The notes under the pieces were generated by a model, which worked only from the letters and a program-made list of their open reading frames with translations, made no database searches and was not told the DNA's origin. A stretch of DNA of 27,654 bases from RGDT01 sp964630925. GTDB taxonomy: Bacteria > Planctomycetota > Planctomycetia > Gemmatales > Gemmataceae. This document shows positions 19,387 to 27,575 of this stretch, piece after piece. The stretch's first letter is position 1. The number at the start of each line of letters is the position of its first letter. Made by a program: the position numbers and the translations under genes. Location of the stretch: contig CAZVZK010000140.1 of NCBI GenBank assembly GCA_964630925.1, forward strand, positions 1-27,654, in the 5' to 3' direction.

Positions 19387-21250
19387 GGATGGACAGGTCC
19401 GGGTCGTTGCGGGCGTCGAGGAGCCTGCGGAGGGCGGCCTCGTCCACACGCCCCGCCGGGGTCACGGGCAGCCCCGGCGTGGGCCGTAGCGGCGTGTCGA
19501 GGCGGGCACGCAGCGCCGCGAGCTGGGCGGAGCGGAGTGCCGGGGCCGCCATGTAGTCATACGGTCCGGCGGCCTCGCCGTGCGCCTCGCGTAGGGCGCG
19601 GTGCATCAGGTAGCGCACGGCCGGGTATCGCTCGTTTTCCAGCAGGCGGAGCAGCACGGGGGCGAGCCAGGCCGACCCGCTCGCCCGGCGCGCGTCGGCG
19701 GAGGAGAAGGCGCCGGCGGCCATGACGCGGCTGCGGGCGTCGCCCCTGGCCAGCAGGAGCAGGGCGTGGCTCGTCGACCGCTCCTCGGGGGAGAGGGCGG
19801 CCGCCGGGCCGGGGCGGTGCTCCTGCGTCCAGGCGAGCGGCTTGTCGAGGTGGCACAGGTTGCAGGCGTGCGGCTTGCCCGTGTCGCGCGAGGTCTTCAC
19901 GTCCGGCGTCTCGATGCGGTGCGAGCGGTGCGTGTCCATCAGCGAGTACACGACGTGGGGCATGTGGCAGTTGTAACACAGGCTGCCGGGCGAGTCGGCG
20001 GCGTGGCGCGTGTGCCGCGTGAGGCCGGCCCGGAAGCCCTCGTGGCACCCGTAGCAGGCCTCGTTCGTCCTCATCCCCGGCTTGAGCTGGTGGTTGGGGT
20101 CGTCGCCGTGCATCGTGTGGCAGGAGGTGCAGGAGAGCCCGCCGGCCTGGTGGCAGGCGGACAGCGTCATCCCGTTGTACTCCAGGGCGGTGGTGAGCGG
20201 CGTGCCGTCGCCCCAGAAGCGGCCGTCGATGGCGGGCGGGTCGGCCTTCGGCAGGCCGGCGAGGGCGGCCTGCTCCGCCTCGCTGTGGAAGAAGCGGTTG
20301 AAGCTGCCGAGGTCCTGCCCCGCGATGAAGGGGTCCTTCTGGGTGCGCCGGTCCCACGCCTCGCGCCTGGGGACGAGGGCGCCGTGGCAGCGGGCGCAGA
20401 TGTGGTCGCGGCGTGCCGCGGGCAGCCGGAGCGGGTGGACGATGGTCGGGTCGCCGGCGCCGGCCTCGCGGACGGCGAGGCGGCGGGCGGGGTTGGCGTT
20501 TGCGGCGACGTGCGTCGCCGCCGGCCCGTGGCACGCCTCGCAGGCGATGCCCAGCTCGGCCACACGCGTCTCGTAGCCGGCCGGGCGCCCGCCGGCCATC
20601 ACGGGCGCCTTGGCCGGGGCGGTGTTGTGACAGTACAGGCAGGTGTCGTTCCAGGCGTCCCCGCGGCACTGCGCCCAGAAGTCGTCGGTGTCGGGCGCCA
20701 GGAACGCGCCGACGCTGGGGAGCCAGCGTCTCTCGCCGATGTGGTACAGGAGGGGGAGGCGCTGGTAGCGGCCATTCGGCTCTTTGGTGAGACACTCCTG
20801 AATCCAGTGCGAGCCGACGACGCGGTCGATGCGGAAGAGGGCCGGGCCCTGCCCCCGGGCGGGGGCAGGCGGCACGGTCTCCAGATAATACCCGTCCTTG
20901 TGGGTGATGAGACGCGAGCGGACACCCAGGGCGTCCACGGTGACGCCGAACTCACCCTTGACGGTGTCGGGGGCGGCGTCACGCGTCATGGTGCGGTGGA
21001 AGCTACGGTGCCAGGAGGCGTGCTGGGACGGGTGGCAGCGGGCGCACTCGGCGGAGGGCACGGATCCGACGGCGGACCAGTCGGCCGGGCCGGTTCCGAC
21101 GGGGCCGGCCAGGGCGAGGAGCCACCAGGCCCCGCCCAGGGCGGCGGCGATGGCCAGCGCTAGGAAGCCGCCGGCGGCGCGGCCGAAGACGCGTGCTAAC
21201 TGGGGGATGAGCAGCGCCGCCGCCAGGACGGCCGCCGCCAGGGGGGCCAT
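19379..21250 (-). CDS. Octaheme c-type cytochrome with C-terminal helical repeats
   Basis: About 623 residues. Two hydrophobic segments at the N-terminus (about 2-17 and 27-50) anchor it in the membrane. Eight CXXCH sites follow: residues 69-73, 204-208, 237-241, 285-289, 374-378, 399-403, 425-429 and 463-467. Their spacing resembles the cytochrome c554/multiheme c3-like group. Many extra histidines (HASWHRSFH, HTMHGD, MPHV, HRSHR) could be second ligands. After the hemes the C-terminal 130 residues look like HEAT/TPR-type helices (LLLLARGDARSRVMAAGAF, LLRLLENERYPAVRYLMHRALREAHG). Cytochromes of this shape occur in planctomycetes and acidobacteria without known electron partner. The start at 21250 is preferred because GGAGG stands eight bases upstream; the frame continues to 21376 but crosses the promoter. 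It is coupled to the membrane protein downstream. Confidence 0.88.
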   Translation of the reverse strand: MAPLAAAVLAAALLIPQLARVFGRAAGGFLALAIAAALGGAWWLLALAGPVGTGPADWSAVGSVPSAECARCHPSQHASWHRSFHRTMTRDAAPDTVKGEFGVTVDALGVRSRLITHKDGYYLETVPPAPARGQGPALFRIDRVVGSHWIQECLTKEPNGRYQRLPLLYHIGERRWLPSVGAFLAPDTDDFWAQCRGDAWNDTCLYCHNTAPAKAPVMAGGRPAGYETRVAELGIACEACHGPAATHVAANANPARRLAVREAGAGDPTIVHPLRLPAARRDHICARCHGALVPRREAWDRRTQKDPFIAGQDLGSFNRFFHSEAEQAALAGLPKADPPAIDGRFWGDGTPLTTALEYNGMTLSACHQAGGLSCTSCHTMHGDDPNHQLKPGMRTNEACYGCHEGFRAGLTRHTRHAADSPGSLCYNCHMPHVVYSLMDTHRSHRIETPDVKTSRDTGKPHACNLCHLDKPLAWTQEHRPGPAAALSPEERSTSHALLLLARGDARSRVMAAGAFSSADARRASGSAWLAPVLLRLLENERYPAVRYLMHRALREAHGEAAGPYDYMAAPALRSAQLAALRARLDTPLRPTPGLPVTPAGRVDEAALRRLLDARNDPDLSIHE

Positions 21251-21289
21251 GACAGGAACCTCCGTTGACTCGGGCCGGCCGCCTGGGAG

Positions 21290-21319
21290 ATTGTAGGGGT
21301 CGGCGGTGGGGGGGGCCAA
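21290..21319 (-). promoter_or_regulatory. Promoter of the octaheme cytochrome gene
   Basis: On the minus strand TTGGCC (21314-21319), 18 bases, then TACAAT (21290-21295), which matches TATAAT at 5 of 6 positions. TACAAT ends 39 bases before the ATG at 21250. Transcription starting near 21283 excludes the longer open frame that begins at 21376. Confidence 0.5.
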
Positions 21320-21342
21320 TCCGCCGGAGGTGCCGTCTCGTC

Positions 21343-21348
21343 TAGAAT
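21343..21348 (+). promoter_or_regulatory. -10-like TAGAAT before the DUF4139 gene
   Basis: TAGAAT matches TATAAT at 5 of 6 positions and ends 42 bases before the ATG at 21391. No clear -35 is visible. Together with the minus-strand element at 21290 it makes this 140-base spacer a divergent promoter region. Confidence 0.4.
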
Positions 21349-21390
21349 GGCAACGACTCTCCCCTCGACGGCTCAAGAGAGGAATCTTCC

Positions 21391-23553
21391 ATGCGCAAGT
21401 GGCTAGTAGCCGGCTTCTGTGCCGGCGTGTTGGGCGTGCTGGTGGCGCTGGTGGCGTTGAACAACGGTAGCGCCCGCGCCGCGAAGGGCGACGAGGACGG
21501 GCCTCGGAGCGTGCAGCTCCCGGTGACGCGCGTCGTGCTGTTCTCCTCCGGGGTGGGGCACTTCCTGCGCGAGGGCAAGGTGGACGGCAACGCCCGCATC
21601 GACCTGTCGTTCCCGGTGGCGGACATCAACGACCTCATCAAGAGCATGGTCGTCCGCGACCTCGACGACGGCCACATCAGCACCGTCTCCTACGACTCCC
21701 TGGCCCCCATCGACCGCACCCTCAAGTCGTTCTCCGTCAACCTGACGGGCAACCCGACCTTCGAGCAGATCCTCAACCAGGCGCGCGGCGAGAAGGCCGA
21801 GGTCGCTTTGGCGAACGCCGCCCCGGGGACTCCGGGGATGAGCGGGACCATCGTGGGCGTGGAGAGGCAGAAGGTGGCGGCCGGCAAGGACACGATCGAC
21901 GTGGCCGTCCTCAACCTGTGGTGCGCCGACGGCGTGCGCAGCGTGAGGCTCAACGAGGTGGCCCGCGTGCGCTTCCTGTCGCCGACGCTGGAGAGCGAGT
22001 TCAAGAAGGCGCTGGAGACGCTGGCGCTGTCGCACGACACGCAGAAGAAGGCGGTGGCGATCCGGTGTGTCGGCGAGGGGCAGCGCCGGGTGCAGGTGGG
22101 CTACGTCGTTGAGAACCCCATCTGGAAGACCTCCTACCGCCTCGTCATGGGCAACAAGGCCGACAAGAAGCCGCCCTACCTGCAGGGCTGGTCCGTCGTC
22201 GAGAACAGCACCGACGAGGACTGGAAGGACGTGAGGATGGCGTTGATCTCGGGCAGGCCCATCTCCTTCCAGATGGACCTCTACCAGCCCCTCTTCGTCA
22301 ACCGACCCACCATGCAGCTCGAGCTGTTCGCCTCCCTCCGACCCGTCGCCTACTCAGGCTCCTTGGACGAAGAGACGCGCCGCCTGGCCGATTCCAGGGA
22401 CCGCGCGGAGAAGGCCAAGGCCGACGGCAAGCCGATGGCGGGCGCGCCGCCGATGGCCCCCGGCATGGCCGGCGGCTTCGGCCGTGGCGGCAAGGGCGCG
22501 GCGGCGGGTGGCGACGCCTACCGCCGTCAGCTCGACAAGGAGCTGAAAGAGACGATGGACCTGAACTCCAGCGTAGCGTCTGCGGCGACGGCGTCGAAGC
22601 TGGGTGACTTCTTCCAGTATGCGATCGACAAGCCGGTGACGCTGCCGAGGCAGAAGTCGGCGCTCCTGCCGATCGTGGGCAAGGACGTGCAGGCGACGCG
22701 CACGAGCATCTACAACGAGCGCGTGCAGGCGAAGTTCCCCCTCCTGGGCCTGCGCTTCAAGAACACCTCCGGCCTGCACCTGATGCAGGGCCCCATCACC
22801 ATCTTCGAGGGCTCCACCTACGCCGGAGACGCCATCATCCGCGACCTCCAGCCCGACGAGGAGCGCCTCCTCTCCTACGCCGTCGACCTCGGCACCGAGG
22901 TCAACCCCGTCGCCTCCAACGAGAGCGGACGCTACCTGACCGTCAAGGCGGTCAAGGGCGTCATCACCAGCACCAGCAAGTTCAGGCAGATCAAGGCGTA
23001 CACCGTCAAGAACCGCAACGACGAGGAGCGCCTCCTCCTGGTCGAGCACCCCGTCAACAACGCCTTCAAGGTCGTCGGCGAGAAGCCGCGCGAGAGCGCC
23101 AGCGACTTCCACCGCTTCGAGATCCGCATCCCCGCCGGCCAGACGAAGACCCTGACGGTGACCGAGGAGCGTGACGACTTCCACCGCTTCGAGCTCACGT
23201 CCTCCAACGACGACACCATCCGGATGCTGATGACGCAGCCGGTGGCGAGCGAGAAGGTGAAGGCGGGGCTGCGTCAGGCGATGGAGCTGCGGTGGGCGGC
23301 CAACAAGACCTCGACGGAGCTGGGCGACCTGCGCCGGCAGTTGAAGGTGATCGAGGACGACCAGGCGCGTCTGCGTCAGAACCTGGACAAGACGCCGAGC
23401 ACGGCGGCGGTGTACAAGAAGTACCTGAAGAAGCTGGACGACCAGGAGGAGCAGATCGAGAAGCTCCAGGAGAAGATCGAGGCCCAGGAGAAACTGGCCC
23501 TCTCCCACAGGAAGGCCCTCGACGACTTCATCGCCAACTTCTCCTGTGAGTAG
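21391..23553 (+). CDS. Exported DUF4139-family protein with C-terminal coiled coil
   Basis: A 720-residue protein with an N-terminal hydrophobic segment (about 4-24, then ARAAKG), either a signal peptide or an anchor. The N-terminal domain begins TRVVLFSSGVGHFLREGKVDGNARIDLSF. The middle part fits DUF4139: VQVGYVVENPIWKTSYRLV, LQGWSVVENSTDEDWKDVRMALISGRPISFQMDLYQPL, then later GPITIFEGSTYAGDAIIRDLQPDEERLLSYAVDLGTEV. The last 110 residues are a heptad-like coiled coil (ELGDLRRQLKVIEDDQARLRQNL and KKLDDQEEQIEKLQEKIEAQEKL). A Pro/Met/Gly-rich loop (about 347-372) lies between strands. Relatives with this domain include mucoidy inhibitor MuiA; the function is not established. AGAGGA lies eight bases before the ATG. 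The gene ends in a long nested inverted repeat shared with hisH. Confidence 0.85.
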   Translation: MRKWLVAGFCAGVLGVLVALVALNNGSARAAKGDEDGPRSVQLPVTRVVLFSSGVGHFLREGKVDGNARIDLSFPVADINDLIKSMVVRDLDDGHISTVSYDSLAPIDRTLKSFSVNLTGNPTFEQILNQARGEKAEVALANAAPGTPGMSGTIVGVERQKVAAGKDTIDVAVLNLWCADGVRSVRLNEVARVRFLSPTLESEFKKALETLALSHDTQKKAVAIRCVGEGQRRVQVGYVVENPIWKTSYRLVMGNKADKKPPYLQGWSVVENSTDEDWKDVRMALISGRPISFQMDLYQPLFVNRPTMQLELFASLRPVAYSGSLDEETRRLADSRDRAEKAKADGKPMAGAPPMAPGMAGGFGRGGKGAAAGGDAYRRQLDKELKETMDLNSSVASAATASKLGDFFQYAIDKPVTLPRQKSALLPIVGKDVQATRTSIYNERVQAKFPLLGLRFKNTSGLHLMQGPITIFEGSTYAGDAIIRDLQPDEERLLSYAVDLGTEVNPVASNESGRYLTVKAVKGVITSTSKFRQIKAYTVKNRNDEERLLLVEHPVNNAFKVVGEKPRESASDFHRFEIRIPAGQTKTLTVTEERDDFHRFELTSSNDDTIRMLMTQPVASEKVKAGLRQAMELRWAANKTSTELGDLRRQLKVIEDDQARLRQNLDKTPSTAAVYKKYLKKLDDQEEQIEKLQEKIEAQEKLALSHRKALDDFIANFSCE

Positions 23554-23679
23554 CTGACAGCCAGCAGCAGCCAGCAACAGCCAGCAACAGCCGGCCTCCC
23601 TTCTCATGGGGAGGCCGGCTGTTCTTGCTTCCGCTGGCTGTTCACTGGTTTGGACTGGCTGTTAACTGGCTGTCAACTA
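23551..23679. repeat. Nested inverted repeat with 10-base tandem units
   Basis: The left side has three tandem copies of CAGCCAGCAA/G (23558-23587). The right side has scattered CTGGCTGTT copies in reverse complement. Outer arms at 23551-23564 and 23666-23679 agree at 13 of 14 positions and overlap the stop codons of both flanking genes. In the centre AACAGCCGGCCTCCC (23586-23600) and its complement (23609-23623) form a perfect 15-bp stem with an eight-base loop. The central hairpin is a good bidirectional terminator candidate. Confidence 0.8.
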
Positions 23680-24287
23680 CCCTTCCACTTCGCGAACTGC
23701 TCCAGCATGTGCAGGCCCACCTTCTGGCTCTTCTCCGGGTGGAACTGCGTCGCGAACACGTTGCCCCGGCAGATCGCCGCGCAGAACGGCCCGGGATAGT
23801 CCGCCTCGGCGGCCACCAGCGAGGCGTCCGCCGGGGCGGCGTAGTACGAATGCACGAAGTACACGAACGGCTCCGCCGGGAAGCCGCGCAGCATCGGCAC
23901 CGGCTGGGTCACGCGCAGGCGGTTCCAGCCCATGTGCGGCACCTTCAGGCCCGGCGTCTGCGGGAAACGCACCACCTCGCCGGGGAACACGCCCAGCCCC
24001 TCGTGCAGCCCGTCCTCGTGGCCACGCTCGAACAGCATCTGCATCCCCAGGCAGATGCCGAGGAACGGGCGGCCCGACCCGATGTGTTCGCGGATCGGCA
24101 GGTCGAGGTGGGTCTCACGCAGCTTCGCGATGGCGTCGCGGAACGCGCCGACGCCCGGCAGGATCAGACGCTCGGCGCGGGCCACACGCTCCGGCTCGGA
24201 CGTGATCTCGGCGGCGTGCCCGACCCGCTCCAGCGCCTTCTGCACGCTGCGCAAGTTGGCCATCCCGTAATCCACGATGACGATCAT
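23673..24287 (-). CDS. hisH: Imidazole glycerol phosphate synthase, glutaminase subunit HisH
   Basis: A 204-residue class I glutamine amidotransferase. The start MIVIVDYGMANLRSVQKALE is typical of HisH. The catalytic triad is complete: Cys79 in GICLGMQMLFE, His183 and Glu185 in FATQFHPEKS. GVGAFRDA, VPHMGWN and YFVHSYYA are further family signatures. HisH releases ammonia from glutamine and channels it to HisF, which forms imidazole glycerol phosphate and AICAR in histidine biosynthesis. No hisF or hisA is next to it in the window. It starts 11 bases after the prepilin peptidase stop and should be the last gene of the minus-strand cluster. The TGA stop lies within the outer arm of the inverted repeat. 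The same frame remains open far upstream, but only this part is protein-like. Confidence 0.95.
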   Translation of the reverse strand: MIVIVDYGMANLRSVQKALERVGHAAEITSEPERVARAERLILPGVGAFRDAIAKLRETHLDLPIREHIGSGRPFLGICLGMQMLFERGHEDGLHEGLGVFPGEVVRFPQTPGLKVPHMGWNRLRVTQPVPMLRGFPAEPFVYFVHSYYAAPADASLVAAEADYPGPFCAAICRGNVFATQFHPEKSQKVGLHMLEQFAKWKGS

Positions 24288-24298
24288 GCCTCGCACCC

Positions 24299-25336
24299 CT
24301 ACGGGCCCCGCAACAACCGGAGCAGGAAGCTCACCGCCAGGAGGAGGACGGCCCCGCCGCCGGCCAGCCCCGCCACCACCGTCCAGTCGAAGAACAACAG
24401 CGCGAACGGGGTGCCGATGTGCGGCCACGCCAGCACCGTCAGCAGGGCGCCCAGCCCGAGCGACGGGCCGAACGGCAACGCCTGCTCGCCGCGGAACAGC
24501 AGGCCCAGGAGGGCGAACGCCAGCGCCGGGAACACCGCCACGAAGAAGCCCAGCACCACCGGCTGCCAGCCCACGAACGCCCCCGCCATCATCATCAGGT
24601 CGGCGTCGCCCACGCCCAGACCCTCGATGCCGCGGCCCAGCGTGAACAGGAAGCGCACGCCCCGCAGCAGCACCAGCCCCGCGGCGGCCCCGGCCAGCCC
24701 GGTGGCGAGGCCGAGCTGCCACGAGCCCGCCGGCAGCCACGCCGGCAGTTGGTACCACACCGGCCACGGGTACGCCCCCGACACGGCGGGCAGCGGCACC
24801 AGCCCCGGCGCCGGGGCCGGCACCCCCGCCGTGGGGTAGGGCCACGGCAAGAGCGCCGAGCCGACGAGGCCGATCAGCGTCCCGGGGACGGTGATCGTCA
24901 GCGGGATCTCCATGTGGTCGAGGTCGGTCATGGCGGCGGTGATGAGGAACGACAGCAGGATGGCGTGGTGGGCGAAGACGGCGACGGCCCCCGGCGGCAC
25001 CGGCCAGCCCGCCGCGGGCGGCGCGCCCAGGCCGAGGACGTCGGCCACGGCCTCCAGGTAGAACAGCCCGACGAAGGCCAGCCCCACCCCCACCTCCGCC
25101 AAGAGGTGCCGCACCGGGATGGCGGCGCCGCAGGCGCGGCAGCGGCCCGCCAGGAGGAAGTAGCCGACGATGGGGATGCCGTCGTACCAGGCGATGGGCT
25201 GCACGCAGGACGCGCAGCGCGAGCCGGGCCAGAGGACGCTCTTCTCGTAGGGCAGGCGGAGGGCGCAGAGGTTGATGAGGCCGCCCGCCCACGCCCCGAC
25301 GACGAAGACAGCCACGAACGTCAGCAGCAGGCCCAT
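24299..25336 (-). CDS. Prepilin peptidase / N-methyltransferase (type IV)
   Basis: A 345-residue polytopic membrane protein of the A24 aspartic peptidase family (PilD/GspO). The N-terminal cytoplasmic loop has the zinc tetrad CASC (41, 44) and CRAC (66, 69), as in bifunctional enzymes that also methylate the new N-terminus. Catalytic Asp138 lies in MTDLDHMEIP and Asp244 in the GVGD motif, followed by ADLMMMAGAFVGW. The IP step is followed by Leu instead of the common Asp or Asn. An extra Pro-rich loop (about 165-205) makes it longer than usual (about 250-290). The enzyme cleaves leader peptides of type IV pilins and type II secretion pseudopilins; planctomycetes also have many prepilin-like DUF1559 proteins as possible substrates, none in this window. 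It stands 30 bases after aroK and 11 before hisH. Confidence 0.93.
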   Translation of the reverse strand: MGLLLTFVAVFVVGAWAGGLINLCALRLPYEKSVLWPGSRCASCVQPIAWYDGIPIVGYFLLAGRCRACGAAIPVRHLLAEVGVGLAFVGLFYLEAVADVLGLGAPPAAGWPVPPGAVAVFAHHAILLSFLITAAMTDLDHMEIPLTITVPGTLIGLVGSALLPWPYPTAGVPAPAPGLVPLPAVSGAYPWPVWYQLPAWLPAGSWQLGLATGLAGAAAGLVLLRGVRFLFTLGRGIEGLGVGDADLMMMAGAFVGWQPVVLGFFVAVFPALAFALLGLLFRGEQALPFGPSLGLGALLTVLAWPHIGTPFALLFFDWTVVAGLAGGGAVLLLAVSFLLRLLRGP

Positions 25337-25366
25337 GCGGAGCGCCCCGTGTTTCCCTTCCGTCCC

Positions 25367-25927
25367 TCAGGTAGCAGACGGCGCGGCGGCCAGAGCGGCA
25401 AGGGCCCCGGCGGCCTCCTCCGGCGTGCGGGCCGACGTGTCGATGGCCGCGTGGGCGCATTCGCGGTACAGGGCCTCGCGCGCCGCGAGTACGCGCTCCA
25501 CCTCGGCGAGGCCGCCGCCGGCCAGGTCGGGCCGGCGGGCCGCCGTCGTGGCGTCGGCGCGGATGCGGCCCCACAACACCTCCGCCGGCGCGTGCAGCCA
25601 CACCACCAGGCCGGCCTCGCGCATGCGGCGGCGGCTGTCGGGGTCCAGGACCGCCCCGCCGCCGGTGGCGACGACGAGACGCTCTTTGGCGCACAATTCG
25701 GCCAGCACGGCGGCCTCGACGGAGCGGAAGGCCGGCTCGCCGTCGGAGGCGAAGATGTCGGCGATGGAGCGGCCGGCGCGGCGTTCGACCTCGGCGTCGG
25801 TGTCGATCCAGGCCCAGCCGAGGCGTCCGGCCGCGAGGCGGGCGGCGGTGGTCTTGCCGGCGCCGCGCGGGCCGATGAGGAAAAGGCGGGGGCCTGGCGG
25901 CTTCTCGCCCCAAGAGAGGGGGGTCAC
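25367..25927 (-). CDS. aroK: Shikimate kinase
   Basis: A 186-residue P-loop kinase. Walker A GPRGAGKTT (residues 19-27), DTDAEVERRAGRSIADIFASDGE with the shikimate-binding Asp and the FRSVE arginine, ATGGGAVLD as Walker-B-like glycine motif, and RPDL in the lid are all present. It phosphorylates shikimate at the 3-hydroxyl with ATP, step five of the pathway to chorismate. The start is GTG at 25927, overlapping the stop of aroDE by four bases (GTGA), so translation is coupled. The first 13 residues (MTPLSWGEKPPGP) are an extension before the first strand. With aroDE it supplies three consecutive reactions of the pathway: dehydratase, dehydrogenase and kinase. Confidence 0.95.
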   Translation of the reverse strand: MTPLSWGEKPPGPRLFLIGPRGAGKTTAARLAAGRLGWAWIDTDAEVERRAGRSIADIFASDGEPAFRSVEAAVLAELCAKERLVVATGGGAVLDPDSRRRMREAGLVVWLHAPAEVLWGRIRADATTAARRPDLAGGGLAEVERVLAAREALYRECAHAAIDTSARTPEEAAGALAALAAAPSAT

Positions 25928-27507
25928 GACTCTTCCTCGTCGCGGACGGTGACGGGGGAGAGGGCGCGGCGGATGAACGTGCGGAAGAGGTCGATGGGGG
26001 CACGCTGGCCCAGGAAGTTCTCGAACTGGAGCGCGGCCTGGCGGACGAACAGCTCGACGCCGGTGATGACGTGACAGCCGCGGTCGCGGGCCTCCTTGAC
26101 GAGGAGGGTGGACTCGGGGGTGTAGACGGTGTCGAAGACGACCATGCCGGGGCGCAGGTAGCTGTGGTGCAGGGGCGTGTCGTCCACGTTGGGGTGCATG
26201 CCGACCGAGGTGCAGTTGACGACGAGGTCGCAGACGATGCTGTGGCGGGCGCTCCACTCGACGTGGCGTCCGCCGACCTCGCCGGAGAGGGCGGCGCCCT
26301 TGTCGGAGGTGCGGTTGGCCACGACGACCTGGGCGCCGTGGTGGTGCAGGGCGTGGGCGACGGCGCGGGCGACGCCGCCCGCCCCGAGGACGAGGATCAG
26401 GCGTTTGGCCAGGGATTCGAGGTTGGGCGTCATGGGCGGCACGTAGGAGGACTCGACCTCGCCGCCCGTGGCCGGGGCCTGCCGGACGAAGGTGGGGAGG
26501 ACCTCGCGGAGGGTCTCGATGAAGCCCTCGAAGTCGGTGTTGAAGGCGGAGAAGCCGCCCTCGCGGCGGACGAGGGTGTTGGCGGCCTGGATGCGCGTGA
26601 CGGTCTCGTCCTTCTGGATGGCGGCGGAGGCGGCGGCCTCCTTGTGGGGGATGGTCACGCTGTAGCCGTCCACCGGCAGTTTGCCGAAGGCGTCGAGGGC
26701 GTCGGCGAGGTGGTCGCGCGGCACGCGGAAGGGGAGGTAGACGGCGTTGACGCCGAGGGCGCGGAAGGCGGCGTTGTGGATCAGGGGGCTGAGGCTGTGG
26801 CTGACGGGGTCGCCGAGGATGCCGAAGACGCGCGTGCGGGTGTCGATCTGCTCGTAGCGGTACATCCGCTTCAGCTCGAGCAGCGACGGCATGCCGGGGG
26901 CGATCATGCGTTCCTTGTTGAAGGCGGCATAGGTGAAGGGGGCGCCGTACTTGGCCTGAAGGATGCGGCTGGGGAAGCCGACGTCGCCCATGCAGAAGGC
27001 GACGGTGGGCCTGGGGGCGCCCTTGATCAGGTTGAGGACGCGGATGTTGTCCGCCGGGTGCTGGGCGCGGACGGCGATCTTGACGACGTCGGCGTCCTGC
27101 TTGCACATGCGCTCATGGATCTTTTCCAGGTCGTCGGGCAGCTCGCGGAAGTTGTGGTAGCTGACGATGCGCAGGACCTTGCCGAAGCGCGGGATGGAGT
27201 CGGCGATGTCGGTCTCCAGGTCCACGAGGTCGAACCCGCCCACGATGGCCTGGCGGAGGACCATGCGGCGGGACTCTTCGGACTGGTCCCATTTGCCGCC
27301 GTCGGGGGGGCGGCGGCAGGTGGCGATGATCGGGCAGGGCTTGTCGGCGAGGAGGCGGGCGAAGTCGGGGGCCTTCTTGAGGTAGTCGAGGCGTAGCTCG
27401 ATGAGGGAGGCCCCGTACTTGATGGCCTCGTGCATCTCGGCGAGCATCATGCCGTGCCGGGTGCGTCCGATGACGGTGACGATGGGGGGGAGGTCGGGGA
27501 CGGTCAC
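25924..27507 (-). CDS. aroDE: Bifunctional 3-dehydroquinate dehydratase / shikimate dehydrogenase
   Basis: A 527-residue fusion. Residues 1 to about 222 are type I dehydroquinate dehydratase: ELRLDYL, the catalytic His118 in SYHNF and Schiff-base Lys143 in VKIAV. Residues about 226-527 are shikimate dehydrogenase: SHSLSPLIHNAAF (shikimate-binding serines), TIPHKE with Lys289, Asn310 and Asp325 (AANT, NTDFEGF), the NADP-binding GAGGVARAV (375-383), NRT and NCTSVGM, ending GVELFVRQAALQFENFLG. The two steps convert dehydroquinate to shikimate. The same order of fusion is known from plants and chlamydiae. Residues about 336-367, before the nucleotide-binding strand, form an insertion of roughly 30 residues rich in Pro, Ser and Glu that most AroE proteins lack. 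The start is GTG 27507, with GGAG about ten bases upstream. It heads the aroDE-aroK-prepilin peptidase-hisH cluster. Confidence 0.95.
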   Translation of the reverse strand: MTVPDLPPIVTVIGRTRHGMMLAEMHEAIKYGASLIELRLDYLKKAPDFARLLADKPCPIIATCRRPPDGGKWDQSEESRRMVLRQAIVGGFDLVDLETDIADSIPRFGKVLRIVSYHNFRELPDDLEKIHERMCKQDADVVKIAVRAQHPADNIRVLNLIKGAPRPTVAFCMGDVGFPSRILQAKYGAPFTYAAFNKERMIAPGMPSLLELKRMYRYEQIDTRTRVFGILGDPVSHSLSPLIHNAAFRALGVNAVYLPFRVPRDHLADALDAFGKLPVDGYSVTIPHKEAAASAAIQKDETVTRIQAANTLVRREGGFSAFNTDFEGFIETLREVLPTFVRQAPATGGEVESSYVPPMTPNLESLAKRLILVLGAGGVARAVAHALHHHGAQVVVANRTSDKGAALSGEVGGRHVEWSARHSIVCDLVVNCTSVGMHPNVDDTPLHHSYLRPGMVVFDTVYTPESTLLVKEARDRGCHVITGVELFVRQAALQFENFLGQRAPIDLFRTFIRRALSPVTVRDEEES

Positions 27508-27545
27508 GTCGGTGTCACTCCGCGAGGCGATGCCGCGAACAATCT

Positions 27546-27575
27546 ACTCTACGGCCGGCAGGGGGGCGGACGCAA
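27546..27575 (-). promoter_or_regulatory. Candidate promoter of the aro cluster
   Basis: On the minus strand TTGCGT (27570-27575), 18 bases, then TAGAGT (27546-27551), ending 38 bases before the GTG at 27507. A second hexamer TAGATT overlaps at 27541-27546. The spacing to the start agrees with other genes in the window. The remaining sequence to 27654 shows an AAGGATGAAGGA motif near 27581 and no gene. Confidence 0.35.

Noticed and set aside
24288..26003. Long read-through frame in phase with hisH (776 codons)
   Set aside because: Only the last 204 residues are protein-like. The upstream part is an out-of-frame shadow of the prepilin peptidase and aroK genes.
25924..27507. AroD-AroE fusion as a sequencing error joining two genes
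   Set aside because: The linker between domains is normal in length, the frame is continuous, and the same fusion order is known in other organisms.
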